The notes under the pieces are model-generated. The model saw nothing but the letters and a program-made list of their open reading frames with translations. It ran no database searches and was not told the DNA's origin. Positions 1 through 9,635 of a DNA stretch of 64,000 nucleotides are shown in pieces. The DNA comes from Rhizobium sp. CCGE531 (GTDB lineage: Bacteria > Pseudomonadota > Alphaproteobacteria > Rhizobiales > Rhizobiaceae), in contig NZ_CP032686.1 in assembly GCF_003627795.1 (NCBI RefSeq), forward strand, positions 124,001 through 188,000, read 5' to 3'. The translations under genes were made by a program, and so were the position numbers. Every line of letters starts with the position of its first letter. Position 1 is the first letter of the stretch.

Positions 1-1021
1 CCAGCCCGCAGGCGTGGTGGCGGCGATCACGCCCTGGAACTTTCCGAATGCGATGATCACCCGTAAAGTCGGCCCGGCGCTTGCCGCCGGCTGTGCCGTC
101 GTTCTCAAGCCGGCGCCGCAGACGCCGTTCTCCGCAATCGCGCTCGCCGTTCTTGCGGAGCGAGCCGGCCTGCCGCCCGGTCTTCTCAACATCGTCACGG
201 GGGATGCAGCCGCAATCGGCAGCGTCCTGACCGCAAGCCGCGACATCAGGGTCCTGACCTTCACCGGCTCCACCCGGACCGGTGAATTGCTTTACCGGCA
301 ATGCGCGCCGACGATCAAAAAGCTCGGCCTTGAGCTCGGCGGCAACGCGCCTTTCATCGTGTTCGACGATGCCGATCTCGACGCCGCTGTCGAGGGCGCG
401 ATCATCGCCAAGTTCCGCAACAACGGCCAGACGTGCGTCTGCGCCAATCGGCTTTATGTCCAGGACGGTGTCTACGAGACGTTTGCCGCCAAGCTCGCGA
501 CGGCCGTTGCGGCGCTGAAGGTTGGCAATGGCTTGGACCGTGATGTCGTGCTTGGCCCGCTCATCGACAAAAACGCCGTCGCCAAGATCGAGGCCCATAT
601 CAGCGATGCTGTGGCACGCGGTGCAGGGATCATTTCAGGAGGGAACCGCCACGCGCTTGGCGGCCTTTTCTTCGAGCCGACTATTCTGCGCGATGTTAGT
701 GCCGACATGCAGGTCGCCCGCGAGGAAACCTTTGGGCCTCTTGCGCCGCTCTTTCGGTTCCGCGACGAGCAGGACGTCATCGAACAGGCAAACGATACCG
801 AATTCGGGCTCGCCTCCTATTTTTACGCACGCGATCTGTCGCGGGTCTTCCGCGTGGCCGAAGCGCTCGAATATGGGATGGTCGGCGTCAACACCGGGCT
901 GATCTCGACAGCCGAAGCGCCGTTCGGTGGAGTAAAAATGTCGGGGCTCGGTCGTGAGGGCGCTAGTCATGGGATAGATGAATTTGTTGAGTTGAAATAC
1001 GTATGCATTTCAGTTCCATGA
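1..1021 (+). CDS. NAD(P)-dependent aldehyde dehydrogenase, succinate-semialdehyde dehydrogenase-like (5' end outside window)
   Basis: The reading frame is open from base 2, so only the C-terminal 339 or so residues are present; the family is usually about 480. The fragment begins at the conserved ITPWNFP segment of the cofactor domain. It carries the FTGST loop, the general-base glutamate in LELGG, the catalytic cysteine in [11 protein letters not shown] and the late EETFGP and GREG motifs, so the visible part is intact. The enzyme oxidises an aldehyde to a carboxylate in the cytosol. The ETFGP/PFGG pattern resembles succinate-semialdehyde dehydrogenases, but aldehyde specificity cannot be read reliably from sequence. 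No partner gene is visible because the upstream context lies outside the window. The family assignment is very secure and the substrate is not. Confidence 0.93.
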   Translation, partial: QPAGVVAAITPWNFPNAMITRKVGPALAAGCAVVLKPAPQTPFSAIALAVLAERAGLPPGLLNIVTGDAAAIGSVLTASRDIRVLTFTGSTRTGELLYRQCAPTIKKLGLELGGNAPFIVFDDADLDAAVEGAIIAKFRNNGQTCVCANRLYVQDGVYETFAAKLATAVAALKVGNGLDRDVVLGPLIDKNAVAKIEAHISDAVARGAGIISGGNRHALGGLFFEPTILRDVSADMQVAREETFGPLAPLFRFRDEQDVIEQANDTEFGLASYFYARDLSRVFRVAEALEYGMVGVNTGLISTAEAPFGGVKMSGLGREGASHGIDEFVELKYVCISVP

Positions 1022-1098
1022 ATCTTTGCTATCCCACGCATCGCAATAGTTTGGTCCACGGTTCAGATGCCATCAAGGCGATCCAGTATGTATCGCAC

Positions 1099-1707
1099 CT
1101 AACAGAAGCCATTGAGCTTCAGGATTCTATGGGCGTCAATCGTCGCCCGAAGCGCCTCCTCCGATGCGCGGTCTCCATCGTTTGCGTCGGGATGGTGCAT
1201 CTTGAGCCTCTGCTTGTAACGGCTTCTAATTTCATCCGGCGTCGCGCTCGGTGAAAGACCGAGCGTTTCGAATGCTTTTGCTTCCAGCACCTTAAGTTTG
1301 CGGGAATGAGGGACCGCTTTCGCCGCTTGCCTTTGTGCAGTGTCTTTTCTTGCATTGATCGTTTTCGCGGTCCCGGAACGAATTGAGGAGGGGAGGGGCG
1401 TTTCAGAAGTGTGATTGATTCTAACGCCCCAGCTAGGACGGCTGCCACTTGCCGCTTCCCTCTGATAGCGGGCCGTGGTGGGGTTCGACAGTTTCGTGAC
1501 GTAATTGTAGCCTTCGCTATACTCTTTTGCATGGCCACGGCAAAACAACAGGTACAGCCCCTCAGCATCCGCTCCCACGGGCACGCGATGCATGCCTTGT
1601 TTGTCGCATCCGTCCCATTGGCATCTCGGACCGCTTGTTTCGCGATGTTCAGCCGGTTTCTTCCGCGTCGGTCTCAGGCCGACAAAAATCTTTGAATCAG
1701 ACGTCAT
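1099..1707 (-). CDS. J-domain protein with Cys-containing N-terminal module
   Basis: This 202-residue protein ends in a J-domain (about residues 145-202). The HPD tripeptide that stimulates DnaK ATPase is visible in KMHHPDAND, preceded by helix II-like RSRYKQRLK. The N-terminal part (residues 25-75) contains CQWDGC and FCRGH, a spaced Cys/His set that could bind a metal. This architecture, with the J-domain at the C-terminus, matches a conserved rhizobial DnaJ-like family rather than classical DnaJ: there is no Gly/Phe region and no four-repeat zinc finger. It probably delivers particular clients to DnaK in the cytosol; the client is unknown. It is transcribed convergently with the aldehyde dehydrogenase and stands alone. 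Confidence 0.85.
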   Translation of the reverse strand: MTSDSKIFVGLRPTRKKPAEHRETSGPRCQWDGCDKQGMHRVPVGADAEGLYLLFCRGHAKEYSEGYNYVTKLSNPTTARYQREAASGSRPSWGVRINHTSETPLPSSIRSGTAKTINARKDTAQRQAAKAVPHSRKLKVLEAKAFETLGLSPSATPDEIRSRYKQRLKMHHPDANDGDRASEEALRATIDAHRILKLNGFC

Positions 1708-2235
1708 AGCGCCTTATACGGCGCTACTGCCGGACACGACAAGATTGCTCGACACAGAGTCGCCATTCCTATGGCGGGGCCGTAATGACCGAGGCGGGTG
1801 GCGACGCAAGGTCAGGAGCCTTCTCTATATCGCTGCCTTTATCTTTTACAACCGAGGCGCAAAACAGGGTCTGTTCAGCTTCACAACGCTTTGACCCATA
1901 TTTGCATTTGAGGTTAAAAGTGAGCGGACGCGCCCACTCTGAGATGCTCGATCATTACGTTCCCCCTCGGCGAACGTCGGCCCCACCGTTATCCGGCAAG
2001 TCGGTCAGCCATATTCCCCAAGAGCAGATTTACATGTCGCACGGAGACAGACAAGTTTTGCGGGCGTCAGATAGCATTATTGGTCTCTGGCGCGTGGATA
2101 TGTTTTCACCAGCTCACCAATGTCCGCTACTGAGTAATTTCAAACGGATAGTAATTTGTATCAAAGGGGTCGCCGGTTCTGATCCCTTCAAGGCGATAGA
2201 GGTCGCATCCCATTTTGCGACCTATCCCCTCGATC
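1708..2235. other. Intergenic stretch with no supported gene
   Basis: Open frames exist here, for example 1785-2264 on the plus strand, but their translations show no recognisable domain. I see no tRNA-like fold or convincing repeat. It is most likely non-coding or eroded sequence between the J-domain gene and the nucleotidyltransferase relic. Confidence 0.5.
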
Positions 2236-2265
2236 GTTATACTGTTCTTGAAAAAACAGTATAAC
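2236..2265. repeat. Perfect 11-bp inverted repeat, possible operator
   Basis: The arms GTTATACTGTT (2236-2246) and AACAGTATAAC (2255-2265) are exact complements around an 8-base spacer. It lies 14 bases before the ATG of the broken nucleotidyltransferase gene. No T-tract follows on the plus strand and the arms are AT-rich, which fits an operator better than an intrinsic terminator. The CTGT and ACAG cores are 10 bases apart, so it does not fit an E. coli LexA box (8 apart). Confidence 0.5.
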
Positions 2266-2279
2266 ACGAAGTCGCGCTC

Positions 2280-3241
2280 ATGAAGTCCATCGACTTCATG
2301 GACATGGTGGTACGAAACGTCGTTACGTCAGTTCTGCTGATGATCCGGTTATCGCGCAACGCGTAGCTGATCATAAGCTGGACAAGGACGATCTACGCGC
2401 TCGCAGGCGCTTGGTAAATTCCCTGACCCGCGAAGGCGGGATGATCGCCCCCGATGCCATGTCGGGCGACATCGTCGAGGCTCTTGCCGATGGCGGTCTC
2501 TTTCGGTTCCGGGGTGTTCTCATCGGCACGGTGGCCTTTCAGTGCTATTCAGGACTGCTGGGCGTCCGCCTTCCCATGGCTGTGATCCTGACCGGCGAAA
2601 CGGACATCGCCCAGGACTATGCCATCAGTCGGGAGGTTGAAGACAGTCTACCTCCGATTGTTGAGCTGCTGCAGGGCGTCGACGCCAGCTTCCGGCCAGT
2701 TCCACATCGATCGTGATCCGCGGCCTCGTCGGCGTTTCAGAATGCCGACGGCTACAGGGTTGAATTCCTGACGTCGAACCGTGATTCGGATGACTACGTC
2801 GACCAACCGGCGAAGATGCCCGCCCTTGGTGGCGCCAGCGCGGATCCACTTCGCTTTCTCGACTTCCTCATAAGCGAACCCGTCAGGACAATGCTGCTCC
2901 ACCGAAGCGGGGTCCCAGTCGTCGTCCCTGATCCGTCCCGGTATGCGGTCCACAAGCTCATAGTCGCCAGCCGCCGAAACACTGACGGGCTGGGGCCGGC
3001 GAAGCGAGAGAAGAACGTTCGTCAAGCTGCGCTGCTCTTTGAAGCCCTGCAGCAGACAAGGCGCTCTGCCGACTTGGCGCTCGCCTACAACGAAGCATGG
3101 GAGCGTGGGTCTGCGTGGCAAGAAGGTATTCGAACCGGGGCGGGAATGCTGCCGGCACAAGATGCCGAGCGGCTCAACACGGTCCTGATCGAGGGCGCAA
3201 AAAGAAACCGCGAAGAAATTGAACTTCCGCTTGGAGAATAG
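2280..3241 (+). pseudogene. GSU2403-family nucleotidyltransferase-fold protein, disrupted
   Basis: Pieces of one protein lie in order but not in one frame. A start at 2280 gives a 28-residue N-terminus ending at an in-frame stop. The frame at 2318-2716 continues with a segment typical of this family (ARRRLVNSL, then GVLIGTVAFQCYSGLLGVR). A stop at 2714-2716 interrupts it. After a short out-of-frame stretch the same frame resumes from about 2740 to 3241 with GYRVEFLTSN and VHKLIVASRR. The picture is an internal deletion near 2315 plus two compensating indels near 2700-2740. The intact family (about 340 residues, function unproven) has a nucleotidyltransferase fold; here the expected N-terminal 80 or so residues are largely missing. 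I judge it inactive. Confidence 0.7.
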
Positions 3242-3318
3242 GCCGTCTTCCGCTTCGAAAGCCAAGCAATTGATTTGATTCGAAGTGGCGAAGACAAATA
3301 TGGTGCCGAGAGTTCGAG

Positions 3319-3507
3319 AGTGCTAACTACCCGTATGAGCCTGAGCTTCGCACCGTCACAGCGACGGCGCGGCCAAGATTTCCGCTGACGGGCGTTATTC
3401 TCGATACCGAAACGACCGGCTTCAACCATCGCAAGGATAAAATCATCGAGATCGGCACTGTTGCCTTCACCTTTGATGAACTCGGCAATATTTCCCCTAT
3501 GTTTTAG
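3319..3507 (+). pseudogene. DEDDh (DnaQ-like) 3'-5' exonuclease, N-terminal remnant
   Basis: An open stretch translates to PLTGVILDTETTGFN followed by KIIEIGTVAF. This is exonuclease motif I (D-x-E-T-T-G) and the next beta strand of DnaQ-like nucleases. The frame ends at TAG (3505-3507), before motifs II and III. No start codon and no continuation of the catalytic domain are present, so this is a remnant. The break coincides with the perfect inverted repeat at 3490-3514. Confidence 0.7.
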
Positions 3508-3514
3508 GGGAAAT
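3490..3514. repeat. Perfect 10-bp inverted repeat at the exonuclease break
   Basis: ATTTCCCCTA (3490-3499) and TAGGGGAAAT (3505-3514) pair exactly across five bases. The repeat sits precisely where the exonuclease homology stops. It could be a rearrangement scar, a mobile-element end or a small repeated palindrome. The following bases up to 3709 hold no gene that I can support. Confidence 0.6.
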
Positions 3515-3709
3515 CATTAATTCTGTTTCAATAAAGCTGGGCTAACTTTTCTCTTGATTGGGCAGGGCATGACGCGCCTGTGGTCGGGCGGCACCTCGAC
3601 GGCTCACGGATTGCTTTTCTTTTAGAAAATTTCACCTCAAGAGCTCCAGAAGTACGTGTTTTGGCGAAGCGGGTTAGCGTTACGGCACCCCGAACGTAGG
3701 TGAGCAATT

Positions 3710-6049
3710 ATGATTTTTTCTCTTCGCAATATACTTCTTGGGATTTTCCTTTTTCTCAGCATCGCCCTATGTGTGCTAACGGGATCTTCGACGCTTAATG
3801 CCTATCGCGATGCGGGCACCTATGCCGACGTCTCGAAGTTCACCATGCTCGACCGCGCGCTCTTCCAAACACTCGCCAACTTTCGCAACGAGCGGGGTGA
3901 CGGCTCGTCGCTCGCCAAACTTGAACTTGGCGCGCAAGATGCAACGCTTGCCTTGCTGAAAACGGACAGGGGTGTCGTCGACAAATATATGGCTGACGCA
4001 AGATCAGTCTTTGCAAACATCGACGACGAGACGCTCAAAGCCCCGATTGCCGACGTCATGAACGCCTATGATCGGGTAGTCGCATTCCGCTCAAAGCTCG
4101 ACAGCGAAGTCGCCAAGAAGCTTGCTGATCGCGACCCGACACTGCAGGCCACGACGCTGGACATCGGTCAGCAGCTCTTAACGGCATTGGAGACAGGTTC
4201 GACCGCCATTGAAAGCCGGATTCGCACAAGTGATCCCTCAATGACCGCACTCATTCAGATCCGTGCGCTGACATGGTACACTCGCGCAACAGCTGGTGCT
4301 GCAAACCTGTTGTTCGTCAACACACTCGCCTCCGGAGAGGCAATGAAGCCCGAGGACGTCAGCAAGGTCCAGCAATTCGATTATGCTGCGAATTTCACCT
4401 GGGGACAGATCGGCACTCTGATCAATCATCCATCGACACCACAGGTCGTCAGGGACGCCTTTAAAGCCAGCAGCGCGACCTATTTCAACGGTGACTTCGC
4501 AGCGAAACACAGTGCGTTGCTTGCGAGGTTCGCGGCCGGTGAGAAGAAGGCCATGTCCCTCGACGACTGGCGTCCGCTTGGCAACGCTTCCCTTCTGACC
4601 ATCACAAACACCGCAGCGGCAGCCGCAGATGGCATGGTCGCAAAAGCATCCGCCAGCCAGCATGATGCATTCGTCAGCTTGATCGCCTATGGGCTCATCT
4701 TCCTTGTTGCCGTGGTTCTGAGCATTACGGGCATCTGCGTCATCATCTTTCGCGTCACTAGGCCCGTCGGAGCGCTAACTCATTCCATGACTGCACTCGC
4801 CCAAGGCAACCTCTCGGTCTCAATCGGTGGCGTCGAACGGCGTGATGAGATTGGCGCCATGGCGCGTTCCGTCCAGATTTTCCAGCAGGCGGCCTTACGC
4901 AACAAGGCGCTCGAAGCGGAAGCCGCCGAGGCGCGCGTTTCATCGGAGAATGAACGCGTCGAAGTCCAGCGCCGCGCCGAAGCAGAGGCCGAAGAGAGGC
5001 TGCTGCAAGCAACGGGTTCGCTTGCGACAGGACTTCGTCATTTGGCATCGGGCGACCTGCGTTGCGAGATCGAAACGCCGCTAGCTGCGCAGTTCGAAGC
5101 TCTGCGTCACGACTTCAATTCATCGGTCAGCCAGCTGCGCGCTGCGATGTCCCAGGTCGGCCAGGCCGCGTCACTCGTAAACAGCGGCAGTCGCGAGATT
5201 TCGCAGGCTTCAGATAATCTTTCCAAGCGCACGGAGCAGCAGGCCGCGTCACTGGAAGAAACGGCGGCTGCACTTGAAGAGGTTACGGCCAACGTCCAGT
5301 CGACCTCCAAGCGGACTGGCGATGCACGCGATCTGGTTCGCGGCGCCCGGTTGCGGGCAGAAAACTCCAGCCAAGTCGTCAACAATGCCGTCAATGCCAT
5401 GGGTAGGATCGAGCATTCGTCCAAACAGATCAGCCAGATCATCAGCGTGATCGACGAGATCGCCTTCCAGACCAATCTGCTCGCGCTCAACGCCGGCGTC
5501 GAGGCGGCGCGTGCGGGTGAAGCCGGCAAAGGCTTTGCCGTCGTCGCCCAGGAAGTGCGCGAACTGGCCCAGCGCTCGGCTAATGCCGCCAAAGAGATCA
5601 AGGTTCTGATCGGCAATTCTGAAGTCGCCGTTGGCGAGGGCGTGAAACTTGTCAACGACACCGGCGAGGGCCTCGCTGTTATCGCTGACCTCGTCCTGCA
5701 GATCAATCAGCACATGGACGCAATCGCCACTGCCGCTCAGGAACAGTCGATGGGTCTTTCGGAAATCAACAGCGCCGTCAATCACATGGACCAGGCGACG
5801 CAGCAAAATGCCGCGATGGTCGAAGAGATGAACGCGTCCGGCGCAGGTTTGGCCGAGGAGAGCAAGCGTCTTGGCGAACTCTTGAGCGCCTTCCGCACAG
5901 GCGAAGCCGAACGCATGGAGCCACAGGTTAGGCCCGTGTCCCCGCTTGCCTCAGCCCCGGCAGCGCGCCAGCTTGCTGCACGCGCGGCTCCCGTCGCGCA
6001 GGGCAATGCTGCGCTTAAACATCTCCAGCAGGGGTGGTCGGAGTTCTGA
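3710..6049 (+). CDS. Methyl-accepting chemotaxis protein
   Basis: This 779-residue inner-membrane receptor senses a ligand and controls CheA. A transmembrane segment occupies about residues 5-30, and a helical periplasmic domain follows to about 315. A second membrane segment (318-345) leads into a HAMP domain ([18 protein letters not shown]) and a second HAMP-like unit ([14 protein letters not shown]). The cytoplasmic signalling hairpin has its tip near residue 585 ([20 protein letters not shown]), flanked by Q/E-rich methylation helices. The last residues, GWSEF, resemble the W-x-x-F tether that binds CheR or CheB in long receptors. The start is preceded by GTAGGTGAG. No other chemotaxis genes adjoin it, so it is an orphan receptor; the ligand is unknown. 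Confidence 0.95.
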   Translation: MIFSLRNILLGIFLFLSIALCVLTGSSTLNAYRDAGTYADVSKFTMLDRALFQTLANFRNERGDGSSLAKLELGAQDATLALLKTDRGVVDKYMADARSVFANIDDETLKAPIADVMNAYDRVVAFRSKLDSEVAKKLADRDPTLQATTLDIGQQLLTALETGSTAIESRIRTSDPSMTALIQIRALTWYTRATAGAANLLFVNTLASGEAMKPEDVSKVQQFDYAANFTWGQIGTLINHPSTPQVVRDAFKASSATYFNGDFAAKHSALLARFAAGEKKAMSLDDWRPLGNASLLTITNTAAAAADGMVAKASASQHDAFVSLIAYGLIFLVAVVLSITGICVIIFRVTRPVGALTHSMTALAQGNLSVSIGGVERRDEIGAMARSVQIFQQAALRNKALEAEAAEARVSSENERVEVQRRAEAEAEERLLQATGSLATGLRHLASGDLRCEIETPLAAQFEALRHDFNSSVSQLRAAMSQVGQAASLVNSGSREISQASDNLSKRTEQQAASLEETAAALEEVTANVQSTSKRTGDARDLVRGARLRAENSSQVVNNAVNAMGRIEHSSKQISQIISVIDEIAFQTNLLALNAGVEAARAGEAGKGFAVVAQEVRELAQRSANAAKEIKVLIGNSEVAVGEGVKLVNDTGEGLAVIADLVLQINQHMDAIATAAQEQSMGLSEINSAVNHMDQATQQNAAMVEEMNASGAGLAEESKRLGELLSAFRTGEAERMEPQVRPVSPLASAPAARQLAARAAPVAQGNAALKHLQQGWSEF

Positions 6050-6171
6050 TTAGTCTGATGTGACGACAGGCACCGCAGTTCTACCGCGGTTCAAGAGCGA
6101 AGATTGGCCTGGACACTTGATCTGGGCCATTTCGTTTAGCCAATTCGGCTTCCCGCGTAATGCTGCAGATC

Positions 6172-7125
6172 TTAGGCCTCGATCAGGCGCTCGGCGCTGA
6201 ACTTGTCCGTAATCAGCATATCGATAACGCCGATACGCAAGGCGCCGGCGATCGCCGCGGTCTTCTTCGTGCCACCGGCAAGCGCGATGACCCGATCGAC
6301 CCGTTCGAGATCTTCGAGCGGGAGGCCGATGACGCGCTCGTCGAGCGGCGTCTTTACAGGCTTGCCGTCCTTGTTGAAAAAACGCAGCGATATATCGCCG
6401 ACGGCACCTGCCTCGGCAAGATCGGCAAGCTCGCGCGACGAAAAGATATTGCCGGACCTTGCAAGCAATTCCGATGGCTCAACGGCGCCGATGCCGACGA
6501 TGGCGAGCGTGATGCTGCCGAAGAGATCCATCGTCTCCCGCACGAACGGATCCGACTGCATCAAAAGCTTGGCTTCGCGCGAGGTCGTCACGCCCTGCAC
6601 CGGAAGAAGTTTCGGCTCGGCGCCGGTCAGCCGTGCAAGGCGGGTGGTCAGCTGGGTGGCATGCGTCTGCACCGACGGGTCGCCCATACCGCCAAGCGTC
6701 TGAACGACATATTTGGCCTGCGCGCTCTTCTGGGGATGAATATTTTCCACCATCTTGAAGATCGTCTGGCTCCAGCTGGAGACACCGATGATCTCGCCAG
6801 GTGCCAGCGTAACCTCCAGAAGATGAGCTGCCGCTTCACCGATCCGGGCCATGATGGCTCCGTCACGGTCTTCGGTGCATTCGACGACAATAGCTTCGGG
6901 CAGACCGTACTTTGCGCGCAGCGCTCCTTCGAGTTCGCTATAGGTGCCCACCGGCGGGATGACGCTCGTGCGCACGATGTCTTCCGCCTCGGCCCGTTTC
7001 AGCATTCGTGAGACGGTTGCCTGCGACAGGCGAAGGTGCTGCGCGATCTCCGCCTGCCGCTTTCCCTCGATGTGGTACATCTGGGCAACTCGTGAGATGA
7101 GGCGGAGTTCGTTAAGGCGAGCCAT
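6172..7125 (-). CDS. SorC/DeoR-type sugar-responsive transcriptional regulator (EryD-like)
   Basis: The 317-residue protein has an N-terminal helix-turn-helix (about residues 18-50; RQAEIAQHLRLSQATVSRML) and a SorC-type effector domain for sugars or sugar phosphates (residues 60-315; GIGAVEPSELLARSG, VIALAGGTKKTAAIAGALR). It is the last gene of the leftward arm, 21 bases after the kinase. A TGAAT/ATTCA dyad lies in that gap, and related dyads lie in the divergent promoter region, so it probably controls both arms and itself. EryD, the erythritol regulator of Brucella and rhizobia, is a family relative. Family and local role are well supported; the inducer is unknown, probably a phosphorylated intermediate of the pathway. 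Confidence 0.92.
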   Translation of the reverse strand: MARLNELRLISRVAQMYHIEGKRQAEIAQHLRLSQATVSRMLKRAEAEDIVRTSVIPPVGTYSELEGALRAKYGLPEAIVVECTEDRDGAIMARIGEAAAHLLEVTLAPGEIIGVSSWSQTIFKMVENIHPQKSAQAKYVVQTLGGMGDPSVQTHATQLTTRLARLTGAEPKLLPVQGVTTSREAKLLMQSDPFVRETMDLFGSITLAIVGIGAVEPSELLARSGNIFSSRELADLAEAGAVGDISLRFFNKDGKPVKTPLDERVIGLPLEDLERVDRVIALAGGTKKTAAIAGALRIGVIDMLITDKFSAERLIEA

Positions 7126-7137
7126 TGTTGATCCCGG

Positions 7138-7155
7138 GGTGAATTTTTATTCACC
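7138..7155. promoter_or_regulatory. Putative SorC operator (GGTGAAT-N4-ATTCACC)
   Basis: Seven-base arms GGTGAAT and ATTCACC are separated by TTTT. The dyad overlaps the kinase stop codon and lies 13 bases upstream of the regulator start. The core matches dyads at 10457-10470 and 10598-10609, which suggests autoregulation. Confidence 0.6.
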
Positions 7156-8613
7156 TTTAACCGGAGTTGGACGCAAGGTCGAGCGGGCCAGCGCATCATT
7201 CCATCTATTCAGGAGCGATGTGCTGTCGATGCTTTGCGGCTGGATGATCCGGGTGTTTCTCGGAAGTGCTGCGATGGCGTCAAGATCCCGCCAAAGGCCG
7301 ATTGAAAGACCCGCGAGATAGGCTGCGCCGAGAGCGGATGCCTCCGGCGCCTCGCACTGGATGATAGCGTGGTTCACCAGGTTCGAAACGCACTGCATCA
7401 GGAAACCATTGCCGCTCGGCCCGCCGTCCACGTAAAGCCTGCCAAGTTCGCCGCCGCTCTGCGCCCGCATCGCCGTGATCACGTCATGAACCTGGAGGGC
7501 GATCGAATCGGTGACTGAGCGTGCCATCTGCGCGCGCGTGGTGCTGAAATTGATCTGCGAGAAGAGCGCGCGGGCGTCGGAACTCCAGTAGGGCGCGCCC
7601 AGCCCGACGAAAGCGGGTACGAATCCCGGGCCGCCCGGTTCCGCCATTGCTGCAAGATCGACAAGCGACGCCACGTCCGGAAGGCCCAGAATGCCGGCCA
7701 TCCATGGTAGGCTCGCAGCGCAGACAAGGATATTGCCTTCGAACGCAAAGGTCGGCTGCCCGGCAATGCGCCAGGCAACGGTGGTGGTAATGCCGTTGCG
7801 CGGCGCGATGAAGCGCGGAAGGGTGGTCATGACCGAGGACCCTGTTCCAAAGGTCACCTTGCCATCGCCCGGGTTGAAGGCCCCATGGCCGAACAAGGCG
7901 GCATGGCTGTCCCCGATGGCCGATCTGATCGGCGTGCCGTTCGGAACGCCGGCAAGACCATGCGTGGTTCCGAAGTCCGCGGAGCTGTCAAGCACGTCCG
8001 GGAGGAGCCGGATATCGACGCCGAAAATCGCGCCCAGTTCCTCGCTCCAGGCTTGTGCCTCGAGGTCGAACAGCTGGCTTCGCGCGGCATTCGAGGCGTC
8101 GCACACGTGCTTGCGGCCACCGGTAAGGCAATGAATGAGCCAGCTGTCGATCGTGCCGATGCGGACCTTTCGCCCATGCGCGACGCGATCGAGGAGCCAA
8201 CGGAACTTCGGGCCTGGAAACATCGGATCGAGGGGGAGGCCGGTCAGGGCTTCGACGCGTTCCAGATGACCATCGGCGATGAGACGCTCGCAATCCGGCG
8301 AGGTGCGCCGGCATTGCCAGCTTAGCACCGGTCCGAGCGCCTTGCCCGTTTCGGCATCCCAGATGGTAACCGACTCCCGCTGATTGGAGATCGCCACCGC
8401 TTCGATCGTCGAGCCGGGTGCGCCTTGCAGGCACCGTTCGATCACTTCGCGGACGGATGCATAGATCCGATCCGGATCCTGTTCGACCCAGCCGGGCTTC
8501 GGATAGGAGATACCCACCGGAGCCGAACCTCTGGCAATAATGTCTCCGCTCTCGGAGACGAGAGCCGCCTTGGAATTGGTCGTTCCCTGGTCGATTGCCA
8601 GAATGGCCCGCAT
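7147..8613 (-). CDS. FGGY-family carbohydrate kinase (glycerol kinase-like)
   Basis: An ATP-dependent sugar or polyol kinase of about 488 residues. The phosphate-1 motif AIDQGTTNSK is at the N-terminus, SNQRES follows, the adenosine-side loop is GKVTFGTGS, and the FGGY signature region is near LYVDGGPSGNGFLMQ. I chose the start at 8613 because GGAGG lies five bases upstream; longer starts at 8616 or 8664 place it badly. It follows the transketolase halves and precedes the regulator. In this setting it should phosphorylate a ketose made by the two SDR enzymes of the opposite arm, for example a tetrulose or apulose. Glycerol kinase activity itself seems less likely because no glycerol-3-phosphate dehydrogenase adjoins it. 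The family is certain and the substrate is inferred. Confidence 0.9.
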   Translation of the reverse strand: MRAILAIDQGTTNSKAALVSESGDIIARGSAPVGISYPKPGWVEQDPDRIYASVREVIERCLQGAPGSTIEAVAISNQRESVTIWDAETGKALGPVLSWQCRRTSPDCERLIADGHLERVEALTGLPLDPMFPGPKFRWLLDRVAHGRKVRIGTIDSWLIHCLTGGRKHVCDASNAARSQLFDLEAQAWSEELGAIFGVDIRLLPDVLDSSADFGTTHGLAGVPNGTPIRSAIGDSHAALFGHGAFNPGDGKVTFGTGSSVMTTLPRFIAPRNGITTTVAWRIAGQPTFAFEGNILVCAASLPWMAGILGLPDVASLVDLAAMAEPGGPGFVPAFVGLGAPYWSSDARALFSQINFSTTRAQMARSVTDSIALQVHDVITAMRAQSGGELGRLYVDGGPSGNGFLMQCVSNLVNHAIIQCEAPEASALGAAYLAGLSIGLWRDLDAIAALPRNTRIIQPQSIDSTSLLNRWNDALARSTLRPTPVKGE

Positions 8614-8678
8614 CATATCCTCCACCAATAACGAGACCGGGGCGGCAATCCGCCCCGGCTCCAACGCGTGCCGTTCGT

Positions 8679-9635
8679 CTACTTGCGCTTGATAAGCGCT
8701 TGCGCGGCGTCTGCAATAGCCGACGGTGCCATGCCGAATTCATCGAGAAGGAACTCGGCCGAGCCGGTTGGCGCGTATATGCCGGGAACGCCGAGGCGCG
8801 TCATCGGGACAGGGGCATTGTCGACGACAACCTCGGCCACGGCCGATCCCAGACCGCCGAAGATCGAATGTTCTTCCGCCGTAACGATCGCGCCGGTTTC
8901 CCTGGCGGCCGCAATGATGGCATCCTCGTCGATCGGACGGACCGTGGCGAGATTGAGCACCCTGGCCCTTACGCCGCGTTGCGCGAGAATGTCGGCGGCT
9001 TTCACCATGCGATGGGTCAGCGTCCCGTTTGCGATGAGTGTGACATCGGAACCTTCGCGCAGCAGATTGGCTTTTCCGAGTTCGAACGTGTGGCCCTCCG
9101 GCAGGAGGTCGGGCACGCCGACACGCGACAGGCGCAGGAAGCAGGGACCGTTGTAGCTTGCCGCCCATTCCACCGCCGCTGCCGTCTCGATGCGGTCGCA
9201 GGGCGCGATTACCGGGAGGTTGGGCAGAACGCGCGTCCAAGCGAAATCCTCGATCGAATGATGGGTTGGGCCGAGCTCGCCATAGGCCATTCCAGAGGAA
9301 ATGCCGACGAGCTTGACGTTGGCATTCGAGTAGGAGATGTCGGCCTTGATCTGCTCCAGCGATCTGCCCGTGAGAAACGGCGCGGCGCCGCAGACATAGG
9401 GCAGGCGCCCGCCGTTGGCGAGGCCCGCGCCGACGCCGACCATGTTCTGCTCGGCGATGCCGACATTGACGAGGCGATCGGGAAACTTGGACTTGAAGCC
9501 ACCGAGCTTCGAAGATCCGACCGAATCGTTGCAGACTGCCACAATCGTTTCGTTCTCGACGGCCAAGCGCTCAAGTGTCGATGCGAAGGCGTCTCGGCAG
9601 TCATAGAGCTTGGGTGCATTCACAGGCGCGTTCAT
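8679..9635 (-). CDS. Transketolase, C-terminal subunit (split transketolase)
   Basis: This 318-residue protein has the pyrimidine-binding domain (RDAFASTLERL, VNVGIAEQNMVGVGAG with the cofactor-activating glutamate, and GPTHHSIEDFAW) and the C-terminal transketolase domain (about residues 190-310). The ATG at 9635 overlaps the stop of the N-terminal subunit as TAATG, so translation is coupled. Longer upstream starts would run into the neighbour. The two subunits together form a thiamine-diphosphate enzyme that transfers a two- or three-carbon ketol unit. Split transketolases of this sort occur in dedicated sugar pathways, including apulose-4-phosphate transketolase (AptAB), alongside Rbs-type importers. 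The enzyme class is secure and the donor substrate is inferred. Confidence 0.93.
   Translation of the reverse strand: MNAPVNAPKLYDCRDAFASTLERLAVENETIVAVCNDSVGSSKLGGFKSKFPDRLVNVGIAEQNMVGVGAGLANGGRLPYVCGAAPFLTGRSLEQIKADISYSNANVKLVGISSGMAYGELGPTHHSIEDFAWTRVLPNLPVIAPCDRIETAAAVEWAASYNGPCFLRLSRVGVPDLLPEGHTFELGKANLLREGSDVTLIANGTLTHRMVKAADILAQRGVRARVLNLATVRPIDEDAIIAAARETGAIVTAEEHSIFGGLGSAVAEVVVDNAPVPMTRLGVPGIYAPTGSAEFLLDEFGMAPSAIADAAQALIKRK

Noticed and set aside
1785..2264. Possible 159-codon protein
   Set aside because: No recognisable motif, no good ribosome site and composition typical of non-coding sequence.
2236..2265. LexA (SOS) box
   Set aside because: The CTGT/ACAG spacing is 10 rather than 8 and it does not fit the alphaproteobacterial GTTC-N7-GTTC pattern.
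7885..8325. Long antisense open frame across the FGGY kinase
   Set aside because: It is a GC-rich shadow of the kinase frame with no domain and no ribosome site.
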